From Nitrospinota bacterium (GTDB lineage Bacteria; Nitrospinota; Nitrospinia; Nitrospinales; JACRGP01), in assembly GCA_016207065.1 (NCBI GenBank), contig JACQQK010000174.1, positions 1 through 41,703 on the forward strand: a stretch of DNA of 41,703 nt, given 5' to 3'. The notes under the pieces were generated by a model. It was not told the DNA's origin, made no database searches, and saw only the letters and a list, made by a program, of their open reading frames with translations. Shown here piece by piece: positions 16,549-25,909 of the stretch (position 1 is its first letter; the number at the start of each line of letters is the position of its first letter). The translations under genes were made by a program, and so were the position numbers.

Positions 16549-19500
16549 TTATTTTTTCTCGGCATTGTCCCGCGCGGGGGCGAAGATTTCCTGCGGCGTC
16601 TGTAAAATTCCCTGGAATATGCCCACCACTTTTTTCTCCAGGGAGGTCAGCGGGATGGCGGTCGTTTTAGGGTTGTCGAACGGCCCCGTCACCGAATAAT
16701 AGGTTTTCACCAGGCTTTCCTCGTCGCCCGCGGTGATGATCCTGCCGACCACCGGTATTTTGGTAAGGAGCTTGTCCAGGGCGGGCAGGGGGGCGACGCC
16801 CACGACCGTGTCCATGACATTGCGGTGCAGGTCGAACTTGCCCACCAGCGAGGCGCTCCGCTGTTCCGTGACGTATAGGAAGCGCTCGGTCTCGGCGATC
16901 CCCTGACGCAGGGCGAAATCGCCCGCGATGCGCTCGTAGGCGACCGCCGCCGTTTCCTCGGGGGACGGTCCGCCGGGAAAATCGAATAATTCGGATACGC
17001 CCCGCCGTAGCCGGCCCGTGTCGATCTTCCCGGAGTCCAGGTCGAAAACGATCCTTCCGGCGAGCGTTTTCCCGATCTCGTTCCAGTTGTTTCCGCTACC
17101 CCGGACGTCGACCTCCAGCGTCTGGACCGCCCCCGAAAGGCTGTCGCCAAAAACATGTCCGAAAAGGCCCATAATATTTTCCGCCCGGACGTTTTTCGCG
17201 TGGATGCCCGTTTCGAACCGTAGGGTTCTTGGGTCGGCCAGGGAAAGGGTCCCGCGTCCCCGGACCGGGGCGCCGTCGGGAGAGACGACGTCGAGTTTTT
17301 CGAATTTGAGGTCTTTGTCCTTGAAAGAGAACTCTCCCGAGGCGCGTTTCAGCCGCCAGAACTTGTAGTTGACCTGGTCGAAATGGAAGGTCGCGCGGGA
17401 ACTGCCGCGCGACAAAAGCGGAGAGTTTTCCGTAACGGACCTCAGGCTGGAGGACAAGTCCCCGCCCCCCGGCAGGAAATCCTCCAGGACCAGGGACTGG
17501 CCGCGGAGATTTAAATTCAGGGCGGGTTGTTTTCCGGACTTGTACTCTCCGTTAACCTGAAAATAAGAGTCCCCGGCGGCCAATTCGCCGTTTTGGAGTT
17601 CGTACTGGTTGTTGACGAACTTGATCTTGCCTTTGAGCCTAAGGGGTTTGGCAAAGTTGTCCGGTTGAAGGGTCAGGTCCTTGAATTCGGCGTCGCCTTC
17701 GAACTCGGACGCGTCGAACCGGCGCAGGTTTCCTTTTCCGCCGATGTCGAAGCGGACAACGCCCTTGGGTTCCGCCTTGAAAGGTCCGAGAAACGGGCCC
17801 AACGAGTCCATCTTGACGTCCCTGGCGCTCAGGTTTACGGTGAACTCGGGGTCGTCGAAACTTTTCAGGAAAGCGCGCCCGGCCACCTTGTTGCCCCCCA
17901 GCTCGTAAGTCAACTGGTCAAAGGCGATCGATTTTCCGTCCACCCTCCTGCCCTTCGCCTGGAACTTGTTGGGGACGTCGCTCCCCTTGACGAGGATGTC
18001 CTTGTACCGGTAAGAGGCGCGGGTCAAGTCGATTTTATTTTCAAAGCGCAGGTCCCGCGACGGGCCGTTGAGGGCGAGCTCGATCTTGGCCGGCCCGTTG
18101 TATTCCAGTTTTTCCAGGAACGGGACGCCGCGGAAGTCCGCCGCGTAAAAACCGTTGGAGACGGCGCGGACGGACCATTGCGGGCCGGTGAGGTCCCCTT
18201 CCCGCGCCGCGCCTTCCGCCTTGAAAGAGGATTTTCCCAGGTAACCCGAGAGGTCCTTGGTTTTAAGATTTCCACCTGAATAGTCTATTGACCCGGAGAC
18301 GCTCGACAGGGGTTGCGCCGCGCCGTTCAACTTCAACGCCAGGTTGCGGAGTTCCACCGTCCCCCATTGTTTCAAGGACGGCGGACTGAGCGGGTCGCCC
18401 TGGGAATTGAAGCCGACGCGGACCTCTCCTCCCGAAAAGCTTGCGTCGCGGAGATAAGGTTCGCCCTCGGGAATGAAATGAGAGATCAGTTGCGCCGGGT
18501 TGTCCTCGGGCTTGAGGACTAATTCCCCGGACGTTTTCAAAACGGTTTTCCCGGCGGTCGCGGAGAGGTCCATTTTCAGGTTGGAGAACGAGTTCTTCCC
18601 GAAGTTTCCGGAAAATTTCTCGAAATCGATCAACCAGGGGCGGGGAGCGGGTTTCTTTCCCTTCGAGTCCATGACGGGATGGCTGAAGGCGACCTTGCCT
18701 TTCAAGCCGGCGATCGGGACGGGGGTCAGAATCTTTTCCCGGATTTCGGCCTTGTCCAGGGTCAAGGCGCCGTCGATGGCAAGGTTGTCCTCGCCTTCCA
18801 GAGGTCCCTTGATGTCGATACGGATCGTCCCGGTCCCCTGGATGCCCAGGTAACGCTTCAACAGAGGTTCGAACGTATTGTCCTCCACGATCTTGGGCAG
18901 GGCCTTGTGCAGTTGCGACAAATCCACGCCGCTGTCCACCCGCCAGTCCAGATAGGGGTTCCCCGCCAGGTCTCCAATCTTGCCGGCGAGTTTCGCGACG
19001 GGCAGACCCTGGTAATACGATTTGTCGACGAGCATCGTCATCTCTCCGGAATCGAACTTCAAGGACCCGGAGACCTTCTTGAAAGGCGGCAAGGGGGAAA
19101 TCCAATCCAGTTTGTTTACGGCCAGGTCGGCGCGAAGCAGGCTCAAATTCCTCGGGTCCGTCAGGTCCTGGAACTGTTCCAGCGCGCCCTTGAACGACAG
19201 TTCGTCGATCCGGATCGTGCCGTTTTTGAAAATTTTGTGGATCAGGTCGTGCGCTTTTTCCGGAAAGATCGCCAGCGGCGGGTATTGGTCGCTTTTGTCC
19301 ACCAGGAACTCGCCGCTCCGCGCGGAAAACGAGATTTCCGGCGGTCCCCCGGCAACGCGCGTAAAACTTCCGGAGGCCTCCATGCGGAATTGTTCGGAGG
19401 CGAAGTCCAACTGCTCCAGGGCGATCTTGTTCCTGTCGAGCGAGAACTTGTAAGTCACGGAACCCCGGGACGGTTTGCTGGCGTCCGTGAAGGCGGGGCC

Positions 19501-20403
19501 GTTTTCGGCCTGCCGCGAGGCCAGGACGGCCTTGCCGGAGGAACTGAACCGGCCGTCCAGGGCGCCGGAAAAACTGGAGTCCAGGGTCGCCCATGCGTCC
19601 GTCAAGCCGGCCCTCAGCGGCAGGTAGGGTTGAAACTGGGCCAGATACAAATCGCGGATTTTAATCGTGCCGTCCGCGGTCAGGTCCAGGATATTCTTGC
19701 CGCGCGACGGGCTCCGCAAGGCGCCCGAGATTTCGAAGCTCGCTTTGCGCTCCGCGTTGGGGACCTCGCCGCGCAAGGTGAAATTGAAAGGGGACTGGAC
19801 CAGGTTTTTCTGGATGAATAAATCCACCTTGACGATCCGGATGTCCGCGGGTTCCCCTTGCGGGCGGCCGAGGAAGTCCAGAAAACGGATTTCGCCGTTC
19901 CGCAATTCGAGCTTGTGCAGGAGGCTCTCGCGGAAGATGCCGAGCAGGGGACCGGAAGACCCCGCTCCGGCGTCATCGCCGCGTTGCCCCCCGCGGCGAG
20001 TGGGCGGCCGCAAATCGTCGAAATTGAACCGGCCTTCGGCGTCGCGGGAGACGTGGGTCAGGGAATCGTGGACGATGACTTTCTGGATCTCCACCTGCTT
20101 ATTCAGCAACGGCAGGATCTTGACCCGCATCTGGATTTCCCGGGAGGTGAATTCGGGCCGGCCCAGGGAAGGATGACGGAACGTCACGTCCTTGAGTTTG
20201 ACGCCGATGCCCCGCGAGAAGCTCAGCTCGGCGCTCCCGATCGAAACTTTCCTGCGAGTCAAGCCTTCAAGGTGCTCGGTCAGCGCCAGTTTGAAATTGT
20301 CCAGGTCGCTGAGCTGGTCGTAAACCAGATAGGCGACGGCTAGAATGGCGGTCGCGAAAACGGCCAGAGTATAGGCGACGACTCTCTTTATTGGGAAAGA
20401 CAT
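16549..20403 (-). CDS. Giant AsmA-like protein (AsmA/YhdP/TamB-type)
   Basis: 1284 aa; N-terminal TM anchor then a long beta-rich repetitive architecture; C-terminal VDVRGSGNNWNEIGKTLAGRIVFDLDSGKIDTGRL...VVGVAPLPALDKLLTKIPVVGRII. Confidence 0.8.
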   Translation of the reverse strand: MSFPIKRVVAYTLAVFATAILAVAYLVYDQLSDLDNFKLALTEHLEGLTRRKVSIGSAELSFSRGIGVKLKDVTFRHPSLGRPEFTSREIQMRVKILPLLNKQVEIQKVIVHDSLTHVSRDAEGRFNFDDLRPPTRRGGQRGDDAGAGSSGPLLGIFRESLLHKLELRNGEIRFLDFLGRPQGEPADIRIVKVDLFIQKNLVQSPFNFTLRGEVPNAERKASFEISGALRSPSRGKNILDLTADGTIKIRDLYLAQFQPYLPLRAGLTDAWATLDSSFSGALDGRFSSSGKAVLASRQAENGPAFTDASKPSRGSVTYKFSLDRNKIALEQLDFASEQFRMEASGSFTRVAGGPPEISFSARSGEFLVDKSDQYPPLAIFPEKAHDLIHKIFKNGTIRIDELSFKGALEQFQDLTDPRNLSLLRADLAVNKLDWISPLPPFKKVSGSLKFDSGEMTMLVDKSYYQGLPVAKLAGKIGDLAGNPYLDWRVDSGVDLSQLHKALPKIVEDNTFEPLLKRYLGIQGTGTIRIDIKGPLEGEDNLAIDGALTLDKAEIREKILTPVPIAGLKGKVAFSHPVMDSKGKKPAPRPWLIDFEKFSGNFGKNSFSNLKMDLSATAGKTVLKTSGELVLKPEDNPAQLISHFIPEGEPYLRDASFSGGEVRVGFNSQGDPLSPPSLKQWGTVELRNLALKLNGAAQPLSSVSGSIDYSGGNLKTKDLSGYLGKSSFKAEGAAREGDLTGPQWSVRAVSNGFYAADFRGVPFLEKLEYNGPAKIELALNGPSRDLRFENKIDLTRASYRYKDILVKGSDVPNKFQAKGRRVDGKSIAFDQLTYELGGNKVAGRAFLKSFDDPEFTVNLSARDVKMDSLGPFLGPFKAEPKGVVRFDIGGKGNLRRFDASEFEGDAEFKDLTLQPDNFAKPLRLKGKIKFVNNQYELQNGELAAGDSYFQVNGEYKSGKQPALNLNLRGQSLVLEDFLPGGGDLSSSLRSVTENSPLLSRGSSRATFHFDQVNYKFWRLKRASGEFSFKDKDLKFEKLDVVSPDGAPVRGRGTLSLADPRTLRFETGIHAKNVRAENIMGLFGHVFGDSLSGAVQTLEVDVRGSGNNWNEIGKTLAGRIVFDLDSGKIDTGRLRRGVSELFDFPGGPSPEETAAVAYERIAGDFALRQGIAETERFLYVTEQRSASLVGKFDLHRNVMDTVVGVAPLPALDKLLTKIPVVGRIITAGDEESLVKTYYSVTGPFDNPKTTAIPLTSLEKKVVGIFQGILQTPQEIFAPARDNAEKK
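19958..20007. repeat. Mosaic palindromic element fragment inside the AsmA-like CDS
   Basis: CGTCATCGCCGCGTTGCCCCCCGCGGCGAGTGGGCGG matches 3390-3411 CGTCATCGCCGCATTGCCCCCACGGCGAGTGG. Confidence 0.75.
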
Positions 20404-20562
20404 GGAAAAAGGATCCGGGAGGTTGGAAACCGGCTAAAGGGTCGATTCAAAAAACACTGTTCGATCGTGAGGGATGTGGTATGCTTCCTACCGCCGACCC
20501 ATCAACCCGGTTTCGGCAAACAAAACCATCTATATCATGAAGTTAGGGAATATTCAATCCCG

Positions 20563-20610
20563 GCCAGCGTGAACGCTGGCTACTCGCCGTAGGGGCGGAT
20601 GGCTTTGCCC
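20563..20610. repeat. Mosaic palindromic element (intergenic, upstream of rlmB)
   Basis: CCAGCGTGAACGCTGGCTACTCGCCGTAGGGGCGG; CTACTCGCCGTAGGGGCGG is the exact reverse complement of 23211-23229. Confidence 0.85.
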
Positions 20611-20648
20611 GGTCCCCGCAGGAATGGGAAAACGCTCTCCCGGTATAC

Positions 20649-21443
20649 ATGACTGAGAAAACGGAAAATTTTGTTTACGGTATCAATCCCGTCCATACCG
20701 CGTTAAAAGCCTCCAAGCGGAAGTGCTATAAGATCGTCGTGGAGGAGGGGAAAGATCACCCCCGCGTCCGGTCCGTCGTGGACCTGGCCCGCCGGATGGG
20801 GGTCAAGATCGAAGCTTTGCCCCGCCAGGCGTTCGGCCAGAAGTTCCGTTCGTTGCCGCATCAGGGGATCGTCGGTTACTTTGCCGTCAAGGAAACCCTG
20901 GAACTCCCCGAATTGATCGAACAGGCGTACCGGTCCGACCCGCAACCCACCCTGGTCCTGCTGGACGAAATTCAAGACCCGCACAACCTGGGGGCCATCA
21001 TCCGCTCGGCGGAGGTCCTGGGCGTCCAGGGGGTGATCATCCCCAAACACCGCTCCGTCCCGCTCAACGAGACCGTGGCCAAATGTTCCGCGGGGGCGGT
21101 GGAAACCGTTCCCATCGCCTGGACGACCAACCTGGCGCAGGCGGCGGAGACCTTGAAGAAGTCCCGCTTCTGGATCGTCGGGGTCGATATGCAGGGCGCG
21201 ACCAGTTGCCATCGGTTCGACTTCAACATGCCGGTGGCCCTGGTGATCGGCGGAGAACACAAGGGGATCCGCCAGGGATTGAAAAAGATTTGCGATTTCA
21301 CCGTTTCCATACCCATGGCGGGGACCCTGGGATCGTTGAACGCTTCGGCGGCGGGCGCCGTGGTTTTTTACGAAATCCTCAGGCAAAAAAGGGAGCGCGG
21401 ACAAATGCGATCGGAAACGGGAGCGGGGACGCCGGAAAAGTAA
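20649..21443 (+). CDS. rlmB: 23S rRNA (guanosine-2'-O-)-methyltransferase (SpoU/TrmH family)
   Basis: 264 aa; VYGINPVHTALKASKRKCYKI, LDEIQDPHNLGAIIRSAEVLGVQGVIIPKHRS, VALVIGGEHKGIR, LGSLNASAAGAVVFYEILRQ. Confidence 0.93.
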   Translation: MTEKTENFVYGINPVHTALKASKRKCYKIVVEEGKDHPRVRSVVDLARRMGVKIEALPRQAFGQKFRSLPHQGIVGYFAVKETLELPELIEQAYRSDPQPTLVLLDEIQDPHNLGAIIRSAEVLGVQGVIIPKHRSVPLNETVAKCSAGAVETVPIAWTTNLAQAAETLKKSRFWIVGVDMQGATSCHRFDFNMPVALVIGGEHKGIRQGLKKICDFTVSIPMAGTLGSLNASAAGAVVFYEILRQKRERGQMRSETGAGTPEK

Positions 21444-21474
21444 AACGGCCGGAGGTCGAAACCTCCGGCCGTTT
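21443..21474. terminator. Bidirectional stem-loop terminator between convergent rlmB and rpsU
   Basis: Perfect 14-bp stem AAACGGCCGGAGGT-CGAA-ACCTCCGGCCGTTT. Confidence 0.85.
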
Positions 21475-21504
21475 ACGGAAAAGACGAGGGCTCCGTATCA
21501 ATAA

Positions 21505-21705
21505 TCAATACGAATACGAGGACCCTTTTCGCATAGCGATTTTCTTTTTCTTTTTTGCTTCCTTCTGTTTTCGTTTTTTTCTGACGGAAGGCTTTTCGTA
21601 AAATCTTCGTCTCTTCAGCTCCTTGAGCAAGCCCTCTTTCGTCATCTGACGCTTGAGGACTTTAAGGGCTTTTTCAACTTGATTTTGATAAACCGTTACC
21701 TCCAA
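21505..21705 (-). CDS. rpsU: 30S ribosomal protein S21 (TTG start, AAAGGAGG Shine-Dalgarno)
   Basis: 66 aa MEVTVYQNQVEKALKVLKRQMTKEGLLKELKRRRFYEKPSVRKKRKQKEAKKKKK. Confidence 0.93.
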   Translation of the reverse strand: MEVTVYQNQVEKALKVLKRQMTKEGLLKELKRRRFYEKPSVRKKRKQKEAKKKKKIAMRKGSSYSY

Positions 21706-21848
21706 CTAATCCAACCTCCTTTGCGAACGGTATTTAACCGCCGGGATACGCCGTTAAACGGCTTTCATGGCCCCTGATCAGCCGGGACCATTTTATGAAT
21801 TGTTGTTTTACCGCCCCTTACAATTATTATGAGGGCTTAAAATTTTAC

Positions 21849-21877
21849 ATTATCTTTGTTATTTGCTAATTTGTCAA
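21849..21877 (-). promoter_or_regulatory. Sigma70-type promoter for rpsU
   Basis: Reverse strand TTGACA-17 nt-GATAAT (perfect -35, 5/6 -10). Confidence 0.75.
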
Positions 21878-21935
21878 GAGCTACCGGAAAACGTTTTAAA
21901 AATCCTTTCCAAGGCCGTCTGAAAGGAGGCCGCTC

Positions 21936-23138
21936 ATGAAACACTCTATCAAAGCATTCTTCCTGTTTACGGCGGTCTTCCTTTTAAATGGATTGCCGGG
22001 AGCCGGGGCGGAGGAATACGCCGTCCCCCATTCCGGTTCGCCCTATGTGGACCCGGCAGACCTTCGGGACGGCCAGATTGTCCATGTCCCCACCGGCGTT
22101 TTGGTCACGCCCGGCCAGCTTGCCGAGGCCGTCTCCGGCGCGCGCGTGGTGTATGTGGGCGAAACGCACGACAATATCGAGGCCCACCGCGTCCAGTTGG
22201 AGATCGTCCGGCGTCTGTACGCGAAATTCCCCGGGAAGGTGGCGGTGGGGATGGAAATGTTCCGCGGGTCGGCCCAGCCCGAACTGGACCTCTGGCGGCG
22301 GGGGGAATTGTCCGACACGCAATTCAGAAAACTTTTCGGGAAAAACTGGGGGTCGGGTTTCCGTCTTTACCGGTCCATCTTCGAGTTCTTGAAGGAAAAC
22401 CGGATACCCCTGCTGGGCCTTAAGTCGTCGAAAGAGACGGAGGACCGCTTGCGCGAACAAGGTCTGGAATCCCCCCTGCTTCCGGACATGGACCTGAATG
22501 ACCCGTACCACAAACGGCAGGCCATGGCGATCTTTGGCGGCCACGAACCCCGGCCGGGAGCCTCCAACCCGTATCACATGCTGACGTTATGGGAGGAATC
22601 GATGGCCCAGACGGTGGCGGAATTTCTGCAAAACGAGAATTACCGGGATTGGAAACTGGTGGTCCTCGCCGGGGGATATCACGTCCAATACGGGTTTGGC
22701 GTCCCCAAGCGCGCCTTCCGCCGGGCGCCGCATCCTTATTCCATCGTCCTTCCCACGATCGTCGAAATCCCCGAGGAGTTGAAGGACCGCGAAATGCGCG
22801 CGGAGCCCGTCTCCATCCCGCTGTACGAATCCGACTTCATCTGGAGGGTGTCCTACAAGGTCCCGCCGCAAAACCGCGTCAAGCTGGGGGTCATGCTCGA
22901 AGAGCTGGAACAGGGCCTGCTGGTCAAGTCCGTGTCCGGCAACTCCAACGCGCAGAGGGCGGGGATTCAAAAGGACGACGTGCTGGTGGCCATGGACGGC
23001 CGGGAGATCGACACGCTGGAGGGGTTTATCGACCGGTTGCAGGACAAATCGTTCGGGGATACCGTCCGGATCAAGGCCCTGCGCGGGGGCGCCGAATGGG
23101 AAGGGACCGTGACGATTCAAAAACCGGAAAACGAATAG
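21936..23138 (+). CDS. ChaN-family haem-binding-like lipoprotein fused to C-terminal PDZ domain
   Basis: 400 aa; ARVVYVGETHDNIEAHRVQLEIVRRL, KVAVGMEMFRGSAQP, VVLAGGYHVQYGFGVPKRA; PDZ GLLVKSVSGNSNAQRAGIQKDDVLVAMDGREI. Confidence 0.87.
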   Translation: MKHSIKAFFLFTAVFLLNGLPGAGAEEYAVPHSGSPYVDPADLRDGQIVHVPTGVLVTPGQLAEAVSGARVVYVGETHDNIEAHRVQLEIVRRLYAKFPGKVAVGMEMFRGSAQPELDLWRRGELSDTQFRKLFGKNWGSGFRLYRSIFEFLKENRIPLLGLKSSKETEDRLREQGLESPLLPDMDLNDPYHKRQAMAIFGGHEPRPGASNPYHMLTLWEESMAQTVAEFLQNENYRDWKLVVLAGGYHVQYGFGVPKRAFRRAPHPYSIVLPTIVEIPEELKDREMRAEPVSIPLYESDFIWRVSYKVPPQNRVKLGVMLEELEQGLLVKSVSGNSNAQRAGIQKDDVLVAMDGREIDTLEGFIDRLQDKSFGDTVRIKALRGGAEWEGTVTIQKPENE

Positions 23139-23160
23139 CGGCGTATCGCCGCGGATAGTC

Positions 23161-23230
23161 CCGCCTCGGCGCAAGCGCGAGGCGGCGTTGGCTCCGGGCG
23201 CTTGCCCGGGCCGCCCCTACGGCGAGTAGC
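23161..23230. repeat. Mosaic palindromic element (intergenic)
   Basis: CCGCCTCGGCGCAAGCGCGAGGCGGCGTTGGCTCCGGGCGCTTGCCCGGGCCGCCCCTACGGCGAGTAG. Confidence 0.85.
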
Positions 23231-23245
23231 GGCACGCCGGCGCGA

Positions 23246-23572
23246 TCAACCCCAAACGGCGTCCGGGATTTCCAACCGTTCCACTTTTTTCCCCCGCGCG
23301 ATATGCTGTTCCAGTATCTCGTTCACGTCCGCGGGTTTGACCCGGTTGTACCAGACGCCGTCGGGATAGACGATCACGACCGGCCCCATGGAGCAGGGAC
23401 CAAGACACGAGGAAGTCGAAACGATCGCCTTGCCAAACAACATTTTTTCCTCGATTCCCATGCCAAACTTCTCCAGCAACGCGGCGGCGGCGTTTTCTCC
23501 GCAAGACCCCCGCGGATGTCCCGGCGGACGCTGGTTGGTGCACACAAGAATGTGATAAGCTGGTTTCGGCAT
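23246..23572 (-). CDS. Thioredoxin-like [2Fe-2S] ferredoxin
   Basis: ILVCTNQRPPGHPRGSCGENAA...SSCLGPCSMGPVVIVYPDGVWY. Confidence 0.88.
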   Translation of the reverse strand: MPKPAYHILVCTNQRPPGHPRGSCGENAAAALLEKFGMGIEEKMLFGKAIVSTSSCLGPCSMGPVVIVYPDGVWYNRVKPADVNEILEQHIARGKKVERLEIPDAVWG

Positions 23573-23691
23573 TACAACTCCTCCAATGAGATTGAATTAG
23601 GACAAAAAAACCCAATTTAGATGACGAATCCTTGAAAAACGATTTATTTTTTGTTATTTCCTCCCGCGATAAACAGCGGCAAAACGTATAG

Positions 23692-24774
23692 ATGAATCCA
23701 TCGAACTCCAACCATGCCATAAGCCCCGTCCGGTTCGACGCCGGTTACCTGGCGGGGACCGCGGAAGCGATTTTCCGTTGCCCCGTCGCGGACGTGGCGT
23801 TCGCTCCTCTCCTGGGCGACGCTTCCACCCGCCAGTATTTTCGCGTTACGTTCAGGAAAACGGCCGGAAAAAACGGAAAGGAAACTCTCATTGTCATGCA
23901 ATTGGAGAAACCCGTCAAGGGGACCGAAACGGATTTCATCCTGACATTGAAATTTCTGGAGGGGCTGGATTTGCCGGTCCCCCGGCTGTTCCATTACGAC
24001 GCGGAAAACGGCCTGTTGTTCCTCGAGGACTGCGGCGACACGACGTTCGAGGAGAAAGTCCGCTCCGCCCAACCGGATGAAATCGGGGCGTATTACCGCC
24101 AGGCGGTGGCGCTTCTCGTCAAGCTCCAAAGCGAGGCCACGAAGCAAGTCGGCCCCCGGTGCCCGGCCTACCATTTGCGGTTCGACGTCGAGAAATTGAT
24201 GTGGGAGTTCGATTTCATGCTGGAGCATTACGCGGCCAGCCTCCATGGCGCGCGCTTGTCCGGGGAGGCCGCGCGCGAGGTCCGTCGCCATTTCCAACCC
24301 CTCTGCGAAACCCTGGCCGGACAGGAACTGTATTTCACGCACCGCGATTACCACAGCCGGAACCTCATGGTGCACAACGGACGCCTGGTCATGCTGGATT
24401 TTCAAGACGCCCGGATGGGTCCCTGCCAATACGACCTGGCTTCCCTGTTGCGGGATTCCTACGTCGGCCTCGAGGATTCCCTTGTCGAGGAAATGAAGGA
24501 ACTCTATATCGAGCTCAAGGAATCCGCGGAAAGCCGGCCGGTGGACCGCAAGAATTTTTACGAAATTTTCGACCTGATGTCCATTCAGAGAAACTTGAAA
24601 GCGGTGGGAACGTTCGCCCACCAGAGCGTCGCCAGAAAGAACGGGCGTTACCTGGAATACATCCCCAGGACCCTGGGGTACGTCCGGCGGACGTTGAACG
24701 GGAATCCCGGCCTGGCGCCTCTGCGCCTCTGCCTGGAGACCCACATCCCCGGACTGCGCGACAGCGGCCAGTGA
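23692..24774 (+). CDS. Aminoglycoside phosphotransferase-family sugar kinase (AmgK-like)
   Basis: 360 aa; LGDASTRQYFRVTF, LFLEDCGDTTFE, YFTHRDYHSRNLMVHNGRLVMLDFQDARMGPCQYDLASLLRDSYV. Confidence 0.87.
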   Translation: MNPSNSNHAISPVRFDAGYLAGTAEAIFRCPVADVAFAPLLGDASTRQYFRVTFRKTAGKNGKETLIVMQLEKPVKGTETDFILTLKFLEGLDLPVPRLFHYDAENGLLFLEDCGDTTFEEKVRSAQPDEIGAYYRQAVALLVKLQSEATKQVGPRCPAYHLRFDVEKLMWEFDFMLEHYAASLHGARLSGEAAREVRRHFQPLCETLAGQELYFTHRDYHSRNLMVHNGRLVMLDFQDARMGPCQYDLASLLRDSYVGLEDSLVEEMKELYIELKESAESRPVDRKNFYEIFDLMSIQRNLKAVGTFAHQSVARKNGRYLEYIPRTLGYVRRTLNGNPGLAPLRLCLETHIPGLRDSGQ

Positions 24775-24793
24775 GACGGAGGACGCCCCGGCC

Positions 24794-25897
24794 ATGATGA
24801 TGATATTGAAACGCTACGTGCTGAAAAAATTCGTCCAGGTGTACCTGCTGACGATCTCCGGGTTCGTCTGCATTTTCCTGCTCATCGACTTTTTCGAGCG
24901 GGCGGACGAGTTTGTCGTACGGAAAGCCCTCTGGGAGGATTGGGTGGGTTATTACCTGTACAAGGTCCCTCTGATTTTTTCCTACATGGCGCCGCAGGCG
25001 GTTTTGCTGGCCACGGTCGTCACCTTGACGGCCTTCGCCCGCAACAACGAGTTCACGGCGATGAAAGCCTGCGGCATCGGGGTGACGGGCATCACCATGC
25101 CCATCCTCGCGGCCGCGGTCGTCGTCGCCGGGATCGTGCTGGCGAGCAACGAGTACGTCATGCCCTCCGCGACGGAAAAGATGAACTATATTTTTCAGGT
25201 CAAGGTCCGCCATGCGCAGGACAAGGGCCCGGTCGAGCGCGACAAGCTCTGGTTCAGGTCCGCCAACGGCACGATATGGAACATCGACTATTTCGACCCG
25301 GAACGGGCGTTGATGAAGAAAGTCAGCGTGTTTCTCTACAACGGGCGCCGCGCCGTCGAGCAACGGATCGACGCGACGGCCGCGTTCTGGAACGGCAGGG
25401 AGTGGGAGTTCCTGGACGGCTACGTCCGCGATTTTTCGCCGACTGGGCTGTCCCGGACCGAATATTTCAAGAACCGCGTTTTCCCGGCGCCCGAATCCCC
25501 CGCCGACTTCAAGAAGGTCCAGAAGAAGCCGGAGGAAATGAGCGCGCGCGAAATGTACCGGGTCATCCAGGCCGAGTCCACGATGGGGAAGGACACGGAA
25601 AAGAAGTGGGTGGACCTGCACCGGAAGCTCTCCTATCCCTTCATGAGCGTCATCCTGGGCCTGATCGGCATCCCCCTGTCCCTGCGGACCAGCCGGACCG
25701 GCGGGGTGCTGTTTTGCGTGGCGGTCAGCCTGGCCGTCGGGCTGGCGTTTTCCTTTATATACGCCCTCGGCATTTCCCTGGGGCACGGGGGAACGTTCGG
25801 GCCCCTGCTGGCCGCCTGGGGCCCGCTCCTGCTCTTCGGTTCCCTGGGGTTTTACATGATCCTGACTCTCGACAGCGAAAAAATCCTGCCCCTATAA
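24794..25897 (+). CDS. LptF/LptG-family LPS export permease
   Basis: 367 aa; ILKRYVLKKFVQVYLLTISGFVCIFLLIDFFERADEF...SYPFMSVILGLIGIPLSLRTSRTGGVLF. Confidence 0.9.
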   Translation: MMMILKRYVLKKFVQVYLLTISGFVCIFLLIDFFERADEFVVRKALWEDWVGYYLYKVPLIFSYMAPQAVLLATVVTLTAFARNNEFTAMKACGIGVTGITMPILAAAVVVAGIVLASNEYVMPSATEKMNYIFQVKVRHAQDKGPVERDKLWFRSANGTIWNIDYFDPERALMKKVSVFLYNGRRAVEQRIDATAAFWNGREWEFLDGYVRDFSPTGLSRTEYFKNRVFPAPESPADFKKVQKKPEEMSAREMYRVIQAESTMGKDTEKKWVDLHRKLSYPFMSVILGLIGIPLSLRTSRTGGVLFCVAVSLAVGLAFSFIYALGISLGHGGTFGPLLAAWGPLLLFGSLGFYMILTLDSEKILPL

Positions 25898-25909
25898 CGC
25901 GGACGTGAA

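Noticed and set aside
16549-20403. Possibility that the large AsmA-like ORF is a phage tape-measure protein
   Set aside because: N-terminal membrane anchor, AsmA-like C-terminus and absence of any phage genes argue against it.
23644-25786. 383-aa and 423-aa minus-strand ORFs (23644-24795, 24515-25786)
   Set aside because: Shadow ORFs opposite the kinase and LptF/G permease genes.
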